64,000 bases of DNA, from assembly GCF_019232825.1 (NCBI RefSeq), contig NZ_JAFAND010000117.1, forward strand, positions 1 through 64,000. Reading direction: 5' to 3'. Every line of letters starts with the position of its first letter. The first letter of the stretch is position 1. The notes under the pieces are model-generated. The model saw only the letters and a program-made list of their open reading frames with translations, was not told the DNA's origin and ran no database searches. This document shows positions 32,975-42,105 of the stretch, piece after piece. The position numbers and the translations under genes are program-made. Source of the DNA: Paludibacterium sp. GTDB lineage: Bacteria; Pseudomonadota; Gammaproteobacteria; Burkholderiales; Chromobacteriaceae.

Positions 32975-33715
32975 TTACTTGGCGTCGAGCAGCTGTTCCA
33001 GCTGCGCTTTGGGGATGGCGCCCGCCACAAGGCGGCCGTTGCCGAACACCAGCGCCGGCGTGCCGTTGACGCCGAGCTTGTCGCCCAGCGCCAGGTTGCG
33101 GTCGATCGGTGTGTCGCACGCGTCGTCGCCGGACGGCTTGACGCCGTTATCCATCCAATCGCGCCACGCCTTGAGGCGGTCGGGGGCGCACCAAACCTGC
33201 TTGGCCTTGTGCATCGCATCCGGATGCAGTTGGGTCAGCGGGAACAGGAAGGTGTAGATGGTGACGTTATCCACACCGGCCAAACCCTCTTTCTCCAGCT
33301 GATGACAGAACGGGCAGTCCGGATCGGTGAAAATCGCCAGCTTGCGCGCGCCGTTGCCGCGCACTTCCTTGATGGCGTCGGTCAGCGGCAAGACATTCCA
33401 TGCCACGCGGTTGAGCTCGGCCTGGCGCGCCTCGGTCAGGCTTTGGCCGCTTTTCACGTCGATCAGGTCGCCGACGAACAGATAATCGAGCTTCTGATCG
33501 GCGTAGACGATCTGGTTACCCTGAACGTCGATCTCATAGATGCCCTTGAGCGGCGTCACGCGCACCGCCAGCACTTGGCGGTCGGTGAAACGCTGCTCGA
33601 AAGCTTTTTTCACCGCGGCAAGCTGGGCGTTGCCGTTGTTGTCGGCGTTGGCGCCGCAAGACAACAGCGCCGGCAAAATCCCGGCCACTGCCAGGCGAAT
33701 CAGGGTTTTGTTCAT
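32975..33715 (-). CDS. dsbC: Thiol:disulfide interchange protein DsbC
   Basis: A 246-residue periplasmic disulfide isomerase. After a signal (the track start at 33922 lies inside the upstream gene; ATG 33715 is used), an N-terminal dimerisation domain (about 45-105) is followed by a thioredoxin-like domain. The active site is DCPFC (Cys134, Cys137), the cis-Pro is in NGTPALVFGNG, and a second Cys pair in VWCAPDR and DACDTP matches the structural disulfide. It rearranges wrong disulfides in exported proteins. The signal contains LLSCG, so a lipoprotein form is conceivable, although cleavage after ANA is also possible. Confidence 0.93.
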   Translation of the reverse strand: MNKTLIRLAVAGILPALLSCGANADNNGNAQLAAVKKAFEQRFTDRQVLAVRVTPLKGIYEIDVQGNQIVYADQKLDYLFVGDLIDVKSGQSLTEARQAELNRVAWNVLPLTDAIKEVRGNGARKLAIFTDPDCPFCHQLEKEGLAGVDNVTIYTFLFPLTQLHPDAMHKAKQVWCAPDRLKAWRDWMDNGVKPSGDDACDTPIDRNLALGDKLGVNGTPALVFGNGRLVAGAIPKAQLEQLLDAK

Positions 33716-33726
33716 GTCGTTCCTTG

Positions 33727-34875
33727 TTAAAAGCCCACGGCAAAGCGAGCCAGCAGCCGCTTGAGCGGCCCAAGATGATTGACCAGCGATAAACCGGTAT
33801 TGCGCAAATGCGCGAGCCCTGGCGCCGTCTGGTGAAACAAGCGGAACAGACCGTCGCAGGTCATCTGCATGGTCAGCACCGCCTCCTTGCGGCTGCGCTC
33901 GTAACGGCGCAGCAACGCCCATTCGCCCGGATCGCCTTGGCGGCCGATCAGCTCGGCCAGCCGGGCCGCATCCTGAAAGCCCAGGTTGACCCCTTGCCCG
34001 GCCAGCGGGTGCACGGTATGCGCCGCATCGCCCAACAGCGCCAGCCGCTGGCCGATGACGCTATCGGGGCGGATGAGCCGCAGCGGAAACGCGGCGGCGG
34101 GCGTAATCGCGGTCAAGGCGCCCAGCGCGCCGCCGCCAGCGCGCGCGACCGTTTCGGCCAAGGTCGCGGCATCCAGCGCCAGTAAACGCTCGGAATCGGA
34201 TGTCGACCACACCATGGAAAAATAGTTCCCCGGCAACGGCAGCCAAGCCAGCACGCCATCGCCCAGAAACCACTGCCGCGCACAGTCGCCATGCGGCAAC
34301 GCGCAGGCGAAATTGGCCACCACGCCGGATTGGCCGTAAGGCCGCACCGAGGCGGCAATGCCGGCCTCGCGCCGCAGCCAGGAGTTGGCGCCATCGGCGC
34401 CGGCCAACAGCGACGCCGATAGCACGGCGCCACCGTCCATGGTCAAACGGGCCGCGCGCGGATCGGTATCGAAACGCTGCGCCCGCCCCTCGACCACGGT
34501 GATGCCGCTCGCGCGGATGGCGCGCCACAACGCGGCCAGCATCCAGCGGTTCTCGGCAATGGCGGCGAGCTCGACTTGACCGATCTCGGCGGCGCTGAAG
34601 GAGAGCCGGCCATCGCGGTCGCCGCGCACGTCCATGCTGGCGACGCGACCGATACGGCGCGCATCGGGCCAAGCGCCAAGCCCGGCCAGAAAATCGCGGT
34701 TTTGCGGACTGACGGCGTAGATACGCGTATCCCAGCCCGCCTCCAGACCATCGGTTTCGGGCGGGCGCGGCTCCACCAGCGCCACAGCGCGCCCTTGACG
34801 CGACAGCGCCAAGGCCAGGCTCGCGCCGACCAGACCGCCGCCGACGACGATGACGTCGAAAACCGGTTCGCTCAT
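33727..34875 (-). CDS. UbiH/UbiF-family FAD monooxygenase (UbiI-like)
   Basis: A 382-residue aromatic-ring hydroxylase for ubiquinone synthesis. It has an N-terminal FAD-binding GGGLVGASLALALSRQG motif and the family-specific LLGDAAHTVHPLAGQGVNLG block. It follows ubiH with a 4-base overlap, and pepP lies upstream, reproducing the pepP-ubiH-ubiI order of enterobacteria. That points to UbiI (C5 hydroxylation), although in betaproteobacteria the position specificity of these paralogues varies and cannot be settled here. dsbC follows 11 bases downstream and is probably co-transcribed. Confidence 0.87.
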   Translation of the reverse strand: MSEPVFDVIVVGGGLVGASLALALSRQGRAVALVEPRPPETDGLEAGWDTRIYAVSPQNRDFLAGLGAWPDARRIGRVASMDVRGDRDGRLSFSAAEIGQVELAAIAENRWMLAALWRAIRASGITVVEGRAQRFDTDPRAARLTMDGGAVLSASLLAGADGANSWLRREAGIAASVRPYGQSGVVANFACALPHGDCARQWFLGDGVLAWLPLPGNYFSMVWSTSDSERLLALDAATLAETVARAGGGALGALTAITPAAAFPLRLIRPDSVIGQRLALLGDAAHTVHPLAGQGVNLGFQDAARLAELIGRQGDPGEWALLRRYERSRKEAVLTMQMTCDGLFRLFHQTAPGLAHLRNTGLSLVNHLGPLKRLLARFAVGF

Positions 34876-36044
34876 ACGTCGCCCCCGAGGCCAAAGACCA
34901 GATGGCCGGCGAAACGGCGCCGCAGCGGCGGCAAGGCGTCCAGCAGGTTCATGCCGACGGCGCGCGCCACGCCGACGAGCGGGTCGCGCGATTCGAACAC
35001 GCGCATCAAGCCATGGGTAAAGCCGATCACCGCCCGGGTATCCGGTTTGCGCGCGGCGGCATAGCGCGCCAGCAGCGCGGGCTCTCCCGGATCGGCCGCG
35101 CCGGCGGTCAACCTCGCCAGCGTCACCGCGTCGCGGATGCCCAGATTCAACCCTTGCGCCGCCACCGGATGCACGGTCTGAGCGGCGTTGCCGATCAGCG
35201 CCACGCGCCGGCCGGTCACGCGGCTCGCGCGGCGCAACCGCAGCGGGAACGTCGCCGGCCGTTCGACCGAACGCACCGCGCCCAGCCGTTCGCCGAAAGC
35301 CTTTTGCAGCGCCGCGGCCAGGACCTCGGGCGGTCCGTCGCGCAGCGCCTCGGCATCGGCCGGGCTGCGGGTCCAGACCAGCATGCAGCCGTCGCCGTAC
35401 GGCAACAGCGCCAGCGGCCCATCCTGGCTAAAGCGCTCGTAGGCCACCCCGCGGTGCGGCGCATCGAAGCGCACTTGCGCCAGCAAGGCCGTCTGATGGT
35501 AGTCGTGCTCATCGCGGTGAATGCCGGCCAGCGTGTCGATCAAGGCGCCCCCCTCGGCCAGCACCGCCAGCCGTGCCGTGGCCGCCCCCGCGCCTTGCGC
35601 GCCGTGATAGCGCACGCGCGCGAAGCCGGCGAGCGTATCGAGCGCCTCGGCGCGACAACCCCACAGCACGTCGACGCCCGCCGCGGCGAGTTCGGCGTCC
35701 AACGCGGCGGTCAACGCCGCGTAGTCGACCACTTGCCCCAGGTGCGGCAAACCGACGTCGGCGGCGCGAATCAGCGTGCGCCCCCAACAGCCCTGCTGCG
35801 ACACGTGCACGGTATCGATGGCCGTGGCCGGCAAGCCGGCGGGCCAGCCGCCGGCCTCGGCCAGATGCCGTTGGCTTTCGGCCGACAGCGCCAAGGCGCG
35901 CGCGTCGCGAATCACTTCACCCTCCGCGCGCGCCTCGAACAGCAGCACATGCCGCCCCTGGCGGGCAAACAGCAGCGCGGCCAGCGCTCCCGCCGGCCCG
36001 CCGCCGATCACGGCGACGTCGCCGTGCAAAACGTCTCTATTCAT
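34872..36044 (-). CDS. ubiH: Ubiquinone biosynthesis hydroxylase UbiH
   Basis: A 390-residue FAD-dependent monooxygenase. It has GGGPAGALAALLFARQG at the N-terminus, the RALALSAESQRHL segment, YHQTALLAQVRFD and AYERFSQDGPLALLP in the middle, and IGNAAQTVHPVAAQGLNLG near the C-terminus. It would hydroxylate a 2-octaprenylphenol intermediate at the membrane. It lies 17 bases after pepP and overlaps the next hydroxylase by 4 bases. In the last motif, GDAAH is replaced by GNAAQ, a change also known in some UbiH proteins. Confidence 0.87.
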   Translation of the reverse strand: MNRDVLHGDVAVIGGGPAGALAALLFARQGRHVLLFEARAEGEVIRDARALALSAESQRHLAEAGGWPAGLPATAIDTVHVSQQGCWGRTLIRAADVGLPHLGQVVDYAALTAALDAELAAAGVDVLWGCRAEALDTLAGFARVRYHGAQGAGAATARLAVLAEGGALIDTLAGIHRDEHDYHQTALLAQVRFDAPHRGVAYERFSQDGPLALLPYGDGCMLVWTRSPADAEALRDGPPEVLAAALQKAFGERLGAVRSVERPATFPLRLRRASRVTGRRVALIGNAAQTVHPVAAQGLNLGIRDAVTLARLTAGAADPGEPALLARYAAARKPDTRAVIGFTHGLMRVFESRDPLVGVARAVGMNLLDALPPLRRRFAGHLVFGLGGDV

Positions 36045-36061
36045 CGGTTGCCGGTCCGGGA

Positions 36062-37351
36062 TCAGGCCATCAGCGCTTCGATGTCGTCGATGCGCTTGGG
36101 CACTTCGGCGGTATAGATTTCACGGCCATCGCGCGTGATCAGCACGTCATCCTCGATGCGGATGCCGATGTTGGCGAGTGCCGGCGGCACGTTGTCGGCC
36201 GGACGGATATACAGCCCCGGCTCGATGGTGGTGCACATGCCGGGCTTGAACTCGCGCCACTCGCCGTCCACCTTGCGCTTGCCGACGTCGTGCACGTCCA
36301 GGCCGATCATGTGGCCGACGCCGTGCATGTAGAACTGGCGATAGGCTTCCGATTCGATGATGCCGTCGACGGTGCCGGTCAACAGCTTCAGATCGACCAT
36401 GCCTTGCGCCAGCACGCGCAGCGCGGCGTCGCCCGGCTCGTTCAGCCGCGCGCCCGGGCGCAGCGTCTCGATGGCGGCGAGTTCGGCCGCCAACACGATT
36501 TCGTAGACGTCGCGTTGCGCGGCGCTGAATTTGCCGCTAATGGGGAAGGTGCGGGTAATGTCGCCGGCATAGCCGTTGAGCTCGCAACCGGCGTCGATCA
36601 ACAGCAGCTCGCCCTCGTTCAGACGGTGGTTGTTGCCGACGTAATGCAGCGTGCAGGCGTTGGCGCCGCCGGCCACGATGCTTTCGTACGACGGGAAGCG
36701 CGCGCCCTGACGGATGAAGGTATGCAGGATCTCGGCTTCGATTTGGTATTCGTTCATGCCTGGATGGGTGGCTTGCATCGCGCGGACGTGCGCTTCGGCC
36801 GAAATTTTGCCGGCGCGGCGCAGGATGCCGATTTCGTATTCGTCCTTGACGATGCGCATCTCGTCCAGTTGCGCCAACACGTCGACAAAGCGCGTCGGCA
36901 CCTCGACGCCGGTACGGAAGCGCGCGCGCAGCGCGTCGAGCCAACCGGACACCCGCACGTCGAACGCCGCGTTGCGTCCGACCGGCCAGTGCACTTCGGG
37001 CTGCCCTGCCAGAATGTCGGGCATGCGTTGGTCCAGCTCGTCGATCAGATACGCCTCGTCAAAGCCGAATTCCTGCTTGGCGCCTTCCGGGCCATAGCGG
37101 AAACCGTCCCACACCTCGCGCTCCGGGTCTTTGGCGCGGCAGAACAGGATGCTCTTGTTATTGGTCGCATCGAGCACCAGCACAGCGCCGGGTTCGCCGA
37201 AGCCGGTCAGGTACCAGAAATAGCTGTCGGAACGGTAGGGATAGTGGGTGTCGGCATTGCGAATCGCTTCGGGCGCGGTGGCCAACACCGCCACACCCGA
37301 ACCGATGTGCGCCATCAAACGGGCGCGGCGGTCTTCGTGCATCTGTTTCAT
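36062..37351 (-). CDS. pepP: Xaa-Pro aminopeptidase (PepP)
   Basis: A 429-residue metallopeptidase that releases the N-terminal residue before proline. The creatinase-like N-terminal domain is followed by the pita-bread fold with metal ligands in LLIDAGCELNGYAGDITRTF (two Asp), HGVGHMIGLDVHDVG (His), TTIEPGLYI (Glu) and IRIEDDVLIT (Glu). The ATG at 37351 gives the usual E. coli-like length; the track start adds 34 unrelated residues. It is first in a row with ubiH, the UbiI-like gene and dsbC. Confidence 0.93.
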   Translation of the reverse strand: MKQMHEDRRARLMAHIGSGVAVLATAPEAIRNADTHYPYRSDSYFWYLTGFGEPGAVLVLDATNNKSILFCRAKDPEREVWDGFRYGPEGAKQEFGFDEAYLIDELDQRMPDILAGQPEVHWPVGRNAAFDVRVSGWLDALRARFRTGVEVPTRFVDVLAQLDEMRIVKDEYEIGILRRAGKISAEAHVRAMQATHPGMNEYQIEAEILHTFIRQGARFPSYESIVAGGANACTLHYVGNNHRLNEGELLLIDAGCELNGYAGDITRTFPISGKFSAAQRDVYEIVLAAELAAIETLRPGARLNEPGDAALRVLAQGMVDLKLLTGTVDGIIESEAYRQFYMHGVGHMIGLDVHDVGKRKVDGEWREFKPGMCTTIEPGLYIRPADNVPPALANIGIRIEDDVLITRDGREIYTAEVPKRIDDIEALMA

Positions 37352-37451
37352 GGTATGGGTTCTTTCGAGCTTGAGACGTAGAGCAGTGTACACCCGTATG
37401 CAGTTGGCGTGGACTCCTGCCCCGCATGGCCGGGAAGGCATGACGGCAAAC

Positions 37452-37481
37452 AAAAACGGCAGGCGCGCGCCTGCCGTTTTT
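37452..37481. terminator. Terminator between yebC and pepP
   Basis: A perfect inverted repeat AAAAACGGCAGGCG/CGCCTGCCGTTTTT around two bases. It lies 24 bases after the minus-strand yebC stop, with a T-run in that direction, and separates yebC from the pepP promoter. Confidence 0.88.
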
Positions 37482-37504
37482 GCCCACGACGCGCGAGGCG
37501 CCGA

Positions 37505-38233
37505 TCACTCCTCGTCGAATTCGGCCGAGGTATACACTTCCTGCACGTCGTCCAGATCTTCCAGCGCGTCGAGCAACTTCTGCATGCGCGCGGCGTCTTC
37601 GCCCGCGAGCTCGGTCACGTTTTGCGGACGCATCGTCACCTCGCCCATCTCCGCCTTGAAGCCGGCGGCTTCGAGCTTGGCCTTGATGTCGGTGAATTCG
37701 TACGGAGCGGTAATGACCTCGATCGAGCCGTCTTCATTGGTCACCACGTCGTCGGCGCCGGCCTCGAGCGCGGCTTCCATGATCGCGTCCTCATCCACGC
37801 CCGGCGCGAACACCATGTAGCCGCAGTGCGTGAACTGGAACGCCACGCAGCCGTCGGTACCCATGTTGCCGCCATACTTGGAGAAGGCGTGGCGCACGTC
37901 GGCCACGGTGCGGGTCTTGTTGTCGGTCAGACAATCGACCATCACCGCCGCGCCGCCGATGCCATAACCTTCGTAACGGATTTCGGCATAGTCGACGCCT
38001 TCCAGGCTGCCCGTGCCACGGTCGATGGCGCGCTGGATGTTGTCCTTCGGCATATTGGCGTCAAGCGCCTTGTCCACCGCCAGGCGCAGACGCGGGTTGA
38101 TGTCGGCGTCGCCGCCGCCCATGCGAGCCGCCACGGTGATTTCCTTGATCAGGCGCGTGAAGATCTTGCCGCGCTTAGCGTCGGCGCGTTCCTTCTTGTG
38201 CTTGATGTTCGCCCACTTGCTATGTCCTGCCAT
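37505..38233 (-). CDS. yebC: YebC/PmpR family regulatory protein
   Basis: A 242-residue member of the YebC/TACO1 family. The N-terminus [18 protein letters not shown] is diagnostic, and [18 protein letters not shown] and [14 protein letters not shown] are also family-specific. Members are described as DNA-binding regulators and, more recently, as ribosome-associated factors aiding translation of proline stretches. Cytoplasmic, single gene with its own terminator. Length and sequence are typical. The 38234-38386 gap upstream holds GC-rich inverted repeats and no gene. Confidence 0.93.
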   Translation of the reverse strand: MAGHSKWANIKHKKERADAKRGKIFTRLIKEITVAARMGGGDADINPRLRLAVDKALDANMPKDNIQRAIDRGTGSLEGVDYAEIRYEGYGIGGAAVMVDCLTDNKTRTVADVRHAFSKYGGNMGTDGCVAFQFTHCGYMVFAPGVDEDAIMEAALEAGADDVVTNEDGSIEVITAPYEFTDIKAKLEAAGFKAEMGEVTMRPQNVTELAGEDAARMQKLLDALEDLDDVQEVYTSAEFDEE

Positions 38234-38386
38234 AGTCGCCTCAATACATGAAGGGCCGCCGCCCTAACGGGCGCGGCCCGGTTTGAATCCGGAACGAGAC
38301 GGCGCGAGGCTTTGACCGCGCGTCGCGCAACGTGCAGGCATTCTAGCAGCCCGGCGACGTTTACGCATTACCCTGACCGAGGGACG

Positions 38387-39346
38387 TCATTTGCGCTTAA
38401 GCCAAGGCGTTTCCGGCGTCCAGAACAGAATATTCGCACCGAGATAATCGGTGGCGAACGACACGATTTCGTCCTTGGAGAACGGCTTTTTCGTTTTCGG
38501 GTTGGTGTAGGTCAGCGTCGGCTCCTGGATCGCCATGGCCACCATCGGCAACTTGCCTTTGTAGCGGTTGAAGAACGGATAGGCGTTCTTCATCTGGCTC
38601 TTGCGGTACGGCACGACGTCCGGCCCGCCAAGTCCGATATGGTTGTTGGCGGCGAAAGCGAACAGGCGCGACATGTAGCGGTGGTCGTTCTCCCATTCGC
38701 ACGGCCAGAAATTGACGTACTGCACCACCTGGGATTTTTGAAAGGCGCTCTTGGCCACCTGCATGTTCTGCACCTCGGCCTGAAAGTAACGCTCGCAGCT
38801 AAAGCCGGTGGCGTCGCGCTTCTGGTCGATGTCGATGGCGGTTTCCGGCAGATTGACGCCGTAGACCCGGCCGTCGAATTTGGCCGCCAGCGCCTTGAGC
38901 AGCGCCTGATAGCGTCGCTGCACCGCCGGGTTCCACTGCTGGGCCACCCAGCCCATGGCCGGCAGCTTGCCCTGCCCCGGGTTGTCCACCTGCGGCACGA
39001 TGCCGCCCTTGTAGGCCGGCTCGGCCATCAGGTAGTCCGGCACGTTGCGGGCTTTGGGGTCGAAAAACCGATCCTGGATCTGGATGAACAGTTTCTTGTT
39101 CAGCTTCCGGGTGTAGGCCAGGTCTTCCTCGATGGCGGAGAAGTCGTACTGCCCCTTGCCTTTCTCCAGATTTTTCCAGGTGTACACCACTTGTGCCCCA
39201 TCGACGTCGGGTCGGGAAAGCAAGTCGGCGAGCTGCGGCAAATCGCCCGAGCTCGCGAAGAGAAAGTTAACCGGCGCCGCCATAGCCGGCAGAGCGAGCA
39301 GAGACAGGCACAAGGCTGCCGCCGGCGCTGCGAAGCGGTAACGCAT
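38387..39346 (-). CDS. Secreted TIM-barrel-like protein, glycoside-hydrolase resemblance
   Basis: A 319-residue exported protein with a clear signal peptide (RFAAPAAALCLSLLALPAMA). The mature part resembles a TIM-barrel glycoside hydrolase: VVYTWKNLEKGKGQYDFSAI followed by DLAYTRKLNKKLFIQIQDRFF is the GH42/GH5-like pattern of strand and long helix, and GVNLPETAID carries a Glu where an acid catalyst could sit. I do not recognise a specific family. The track start at 39355 is a TTG; the ATG at 39346 is used. It lies just downstream of fliR but is not flagellar by sequence. Confidence 0.7.
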   Translation of the reverse strand: MRYRFAAPAAALCLSLLALPAMAAPVNFLFASSGDLPQLADLLSRPDVDGAQVVYTWKNLEKGKGQYDFSAIEEDLAYTRKLNKKLFIQIQDRFFDPKARNVPDYLMAEPAYKGGIVPQVDNPGQGKLPAMGWVAQQWNPAVQRRYQALLKALAAKFDGRVYGVNLPETAIDIDQKRDATGFSCERYFQAEVQNMQVAKSAFQKSQVVQYVNFWPCEWENDHRYMSRLFAFAANNHIGLGGPDVVPYRKSQMKNAYPFFNRYKGKLPMVAMAIQEPTLTYTNPKTKKPFSKDEIVSFATDYLGANILFWTPETPWLKRK

Positions 39347-39411
39347 GATAATCAACCCGCGAAAATAATGAGTTATGGTTGACTACACATAGTAGAAAAA
39401 AGTTCGGCGCG

Positions 39412-40194
39412 CTATTTGGCGGTCACGCGGAACATTTCCAGCGCGAAGGAGAACGCCGCGCGATACATCTGCTCGACGATCGGCACCATCATCGGCAGGG
39501 AGATGTACAGGGCCACGAAGCCGATGGTCAGCGTCAGCGGAAAACCGAAAGACATGATGTTGAACTGCGGCGAGGCGCGAGTCATGACGCCGATGGCCAA
39601 GTTGGTCATCAACAGCGCGGCGATCACCGGCAGCGCGAGCCACAACCCCCAGAAGAACAGGTGCGACCCCCACTCGGCCAACACGCGCCAAGTCTGCCAC
39701 GGCACCGTCTTGCCGATCGGCATCACCTGAAAGCTGTCGATCAGCGTCGCCAGCACCACCTGGTGGCCGTTGAACGCCAGAAACAGCAGCGTGACGAACA
39801 GCGTCAGCATGGTGGCGATGGTCGGCACCTGCGAGGCGTTCTGCGGATCGAACATAGTGGCGAAGCCGAGGCCCATCTGGTTGGCGATGATCAGACCGGC
39901 GAGTTCCACCGCGCCCATCACCAGCCGCATGACGAAGCCGATGGACAGCCCGATCAACAACTGCTGAATCAGCATCGCCACGCCTTCGGCCGACACGAGC
40001 GGAATCACCGGAAACTTGGGCAGCACCGGCGTCACGAGCAAAGTGAGAAACAACGCGAAGCCGGCCTTATAGGTGCGCGGCGTGCTGCCCGACGAATAGA
40101 ACGGATCCGCCATCATAATGCCGCTGATGCGCGTGAACGGCCAGATGAACAGGCCGAGCAAGGCGTTGATCTGGGTATCGCTGATGGTGACCAT
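39412..40194 (-). CDS. fliR: Flagellar export apparatus protein FliR
   Basis: A 260-residue polytopic membrane protein of the type III export gate (FliP5Q4R1 core). Family features are FTRISGIMMADPFYSS at the N-terminus, the LLIGLSIGFVMRLVMGAVELAGLIIANQMGLGFATMFDPQ block and FNIMSFGFPLTL near the end. The ATG at 40194 is used; the track start extends into fliQ. It is the last gene of the fliLMNOPQR run, and flhB/flhA are not in this window. Confidence 0.93.
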   Translation of the reverse strand: MVTISDTQINALLGLFIWPFTRISGIMMADPFYSSGSTPRTYKAGFALFLTLLVTPVLPKFPVIPLVSAEGVAMLIQQLLIGLSIGFVMRLVMGAVELAGLIIANQMGLGFATMFDPQNASQVPTIATMLTLFVTLLFLAFNGHQVVLATLIDSFQVMPIGKTVPWQTWRVLAEWGSHLFFWGLWLALPVIAALLMTNLAIGVMTRASPQFNIMSFGFPLTLTIGFVALYISLPMMVPIVEQMYRAAFSFALEMFRVTAK

Positions 40195-40205
40195 GCTGCG
40201 GCGTC

Positions 40206-40475
40206 CTAGCCGATGACGTTGGGAATGCTCTTGAACAACCGCACCGTGTAATCGATCAGCGTGTTGAGCATCCACGGGCCGGCCAGCACCAAAGTGAGAA
40301 ACAGCGCCAGCAGTTTGGGAATGAAGGTCAGGGTCATTTCGTTGATCTGCGTCGCCGCCTGCATGATGCTGACGAACAGGCCGACGACCAGCGATACCAG
40401 CAACACCGGCGCGCTGATCAGGATCAGCACGTAGAGCGCGTTTTGAACGATGTTGATGACCAGTTCCGGGGTCAT
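40206..40475 (-). CDS. fliQ: Flagellar export apparatus protein FliQ
   Basis: An 89-residue protein with two membrane hairpin helices, the usual size for FliQ. It has the family motif VVGLFVSIMQAATQINEMTLTFIPK between them. Four copies wrap around the FliP/FliR core of the export gate. It lies between fliP and fliR, with 18 and 11 bases of spacing. Confidence 0.93.
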   Translation of the reverse strand: MTPELVINIVQNALYVLILISAPVLLVSLVVGLFVSIMQAATQINEMTLTFIPKLLALFLTLVLAGPWMLNTLIDYTVRLFKSIPNVIG

Positions 40476-40493
40476 GGCAGGCTCCCTATGCGC

Positions 40494-41237
40494 TTAGCCG
40501 GTGTAAAAGCTTTGGACCAGCGAACCCATCAGCAGCGTCCAGCCGTCCACCAGCACGAACAGCATCAGCTTGAAAGGCAGCGAAATCATCGCCGGCGACA
40601 CCATCATCATCCCCATGGCCATCAGGATACTGGCGACGACCAGGTCGATGATCATGAAGGGAATGTAGACCATGAAGCCGATCTGGAAAGCCGTCTTCAA
40701 CTCGCTGATGACATAAGCCGGAATCAGCGTTTTCATCGTCACGTCGTTGCGCGTCGCCGGGCGCGGCGACTGCGACACTTCGATGAAAAACTGCAGATCC
40801 TTCTCGCGCGTCTGCCGCAGCATGAAGGTCTTCATGGGCTTGCTGGCGGCGTCGAGCGCCTGATCGAAATTGATCTTGTCGGCGGAGAACGGCTGCCAGG
40901 CGGTGGCGTAGACCTGGTCCAGCGTCGGTCCCATGATGAACAGCGTCAGAAACAGCGCAAGCCCCACCAGCACCTGGTTAGGCGGCGTGGTGGTGGTGCC
41001 CATGGCCTGGCGCAACAGCGACAGCACGATGATGATGCGCGTGAACGAAGTCATCATCAGCAACATGGCCGGGATGAAGGTCAGCCCGGTCATGAACAGC
41101 AGCATCTGGATGCTCAGCGAGTAATTCTGCCCGCCGCCCGCCGCGGGGGTGCTGGTCATCATCGGCAAACCGGCCGCGTGGCTTGCCAGCGGCGCCAGGG
41201 CCAAAAACAGCCCAAAAATCGGAATCAAGCGTTTCAT
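40494..41237 (-). CDS. fliP: Flagellar export apparatus protein FliP
   Basis: A 247-residue export-gate subunit. A cleavable signal (LIPIFGLFLALAPLASHA) is followed by the conserved MTSFTRIIIVLSLLRQAMGT, PNQVLVGLALFLTLFIMGP and IPFMIIDLVVASILMAMGM blocks. Five copies build the channel through which flagellar proteins leave the cell. Its start overlaps the fliO stop by 4 bases (ATGA). Confidence 0.95.
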   Translation of the reverse strand: MKRLIPIFGLFLALAPLASHAAGLPMMTSTPAAGGGQNYSLSIQMLLFMTGLTFIPAMLLMMTSFTRIIIVLSLLRQAMGTTTTPPNQVLVGLALFLTLFIMGPTLDQVYATAWQPFSADKINFDQALDAASKPMKTFMLRQTREKDLQFFIEVSQSPRPATRNDVTMKTLIPAYVISELKTAFQIGFMVYIPFMIIDLVVASILMAMGMMMVSPAMISLPFKLMLFVLVDGWTLLMGSLVQSFYTG

Positions 41238-41662
41238 TGATTGTTATCGTCTTTCGCGGGCCGCTGGCGTTGCAGAGCGGCCTTGAACCAGCGGGCGAAC
41301 GGATCCGCCGCGGTGTCCGACTGCGTCTCGCCGCCGGCCGGCCGCTGCCGGCGCTCAAGCAGGTTGACCGAGTGCGCGGTCACCCCCAGCACCAGCCATT
41401 GATCGTCGAGTTCGACGATGACCACCCGTTCGCGCTGGCCGACCATGACCGCGCTCACCACGCGCAGATGGCGCGGGATGCCGATCGCGCCGCTCGACAC
41501 GCGACGGAATAGCCAAGCGCAGCCGACGATCGCGGCCAGCACCACCGCCAGTCCCAGCAGCACCTGCACAAGCCCAGCCAAACCGGACGGCACCGCGGGC
41601 GCGGCATCCGCCGCCCAGGCGAATCCCGGCAAACCGGCAAGCCACGCCGCCCGCCACCTCAT
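41234..41662 (-). CDS. fliO: Flagellar biosynthesis protein FliO
   Basis: A 142-residue protein with a short signal-like N-terminus, one strong membrane helix (LVQVLLGLAVVLAAIVGCAWLF) and a cytoplasmic domain with LRVVSAVMVGQRERVVIVEL, the FliO pattern. It assists assembly of the FliP ring. It overlaps fliN upstream by 4 bases and fliP downstream by 4 bases, so the three are translationally coupled. Confidence 0.9.
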   Translation of the reverse strand: MRWRAAWLAGLPGFAWAADAAPAVPSGLAGLVQVLLGLAVVLAAIVGCAWLFRRVSSGAIGIPRHLRVVSAVMVGQRERVVIVELDDQWLVLGVTAHSVNLLERRQRPAGGETQSDTAADPFARWFKAALQRQRPAKDDNNQ

Positions 41663-42105
41663 TTCTGCAGTCGGCGAATACGCTCCGCCGGCGTAATGAT
41701 GTCCGTTAGGCGGATACCGAATTTATCGTTGACCACCACCACTTCGCCCTGGGCGATCAGACAGCCGTTGACCAGGACGTCCATCGGCTCGCCGGCCTGC
41801 CCGTCCAACTCCACCACCGAGCCTTGCGCCAATTGCAGCAAGTTGCGAATGGCGATCTTGGTGCGGCCCAGTTCCACGGTCAGTTGCACCGGGATGTCCA
41901 GGATCATGTCGAGATTGGCCGGCACGTTGCCGCTGGAATCGGTGCCGGCGCCCAGGTCCTGGAACAGGTTGCTGGCCGGCAGGGCCTCCGCCACAACCGA
42001 CTCGGGGGCGGCGTCGACCACCTCCTGCTCGGCCATCGCGGCAGCCCAGTCGTCCATGGACACTTCTTCTTCGGCGGCTGCGCCGGCGTTTTGCTCTTCA
42101 CTCAT
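41659..42105 (-). CDS. fliN: Flagellar motor switch protein FliN
   Basis: A 148-residue switch protein of the C-ring. The N-terminal acidic tail (MSEEQNAGAAAEEEVSMDDW) is followed by the SpoA domain with IPVQLTVELGRTKIAIRNLL, VVELDGQAGEPMDVLVNGCL and the C-terminal ERIRRLQ. The ATG at 42105 after GAGGAAG is used; the track start extends into fliM. It overlaps fliM by 8 bases and fliO by 4 bases. Confidence 0.95.
   Translation of the reverse strand: MSEEQNAGAAAEEEVSMDDWAAAMAEQEVVDAAPESVVAEALPASNLFQDLGAGTDSSGNVPANLDMILDIPVQLTVELGRTKIAIRNLLQLAQGSVVELDGQAGEPMDVLVNGCLIAQGEVVVVNDKFGIRLTDIITPAERIRRLQK

Noticed and set aside
35573-37381. 602-residue plus-strand ORF
   Set aside because: Arg/Pro-rich shadow of ubiH and pepP.
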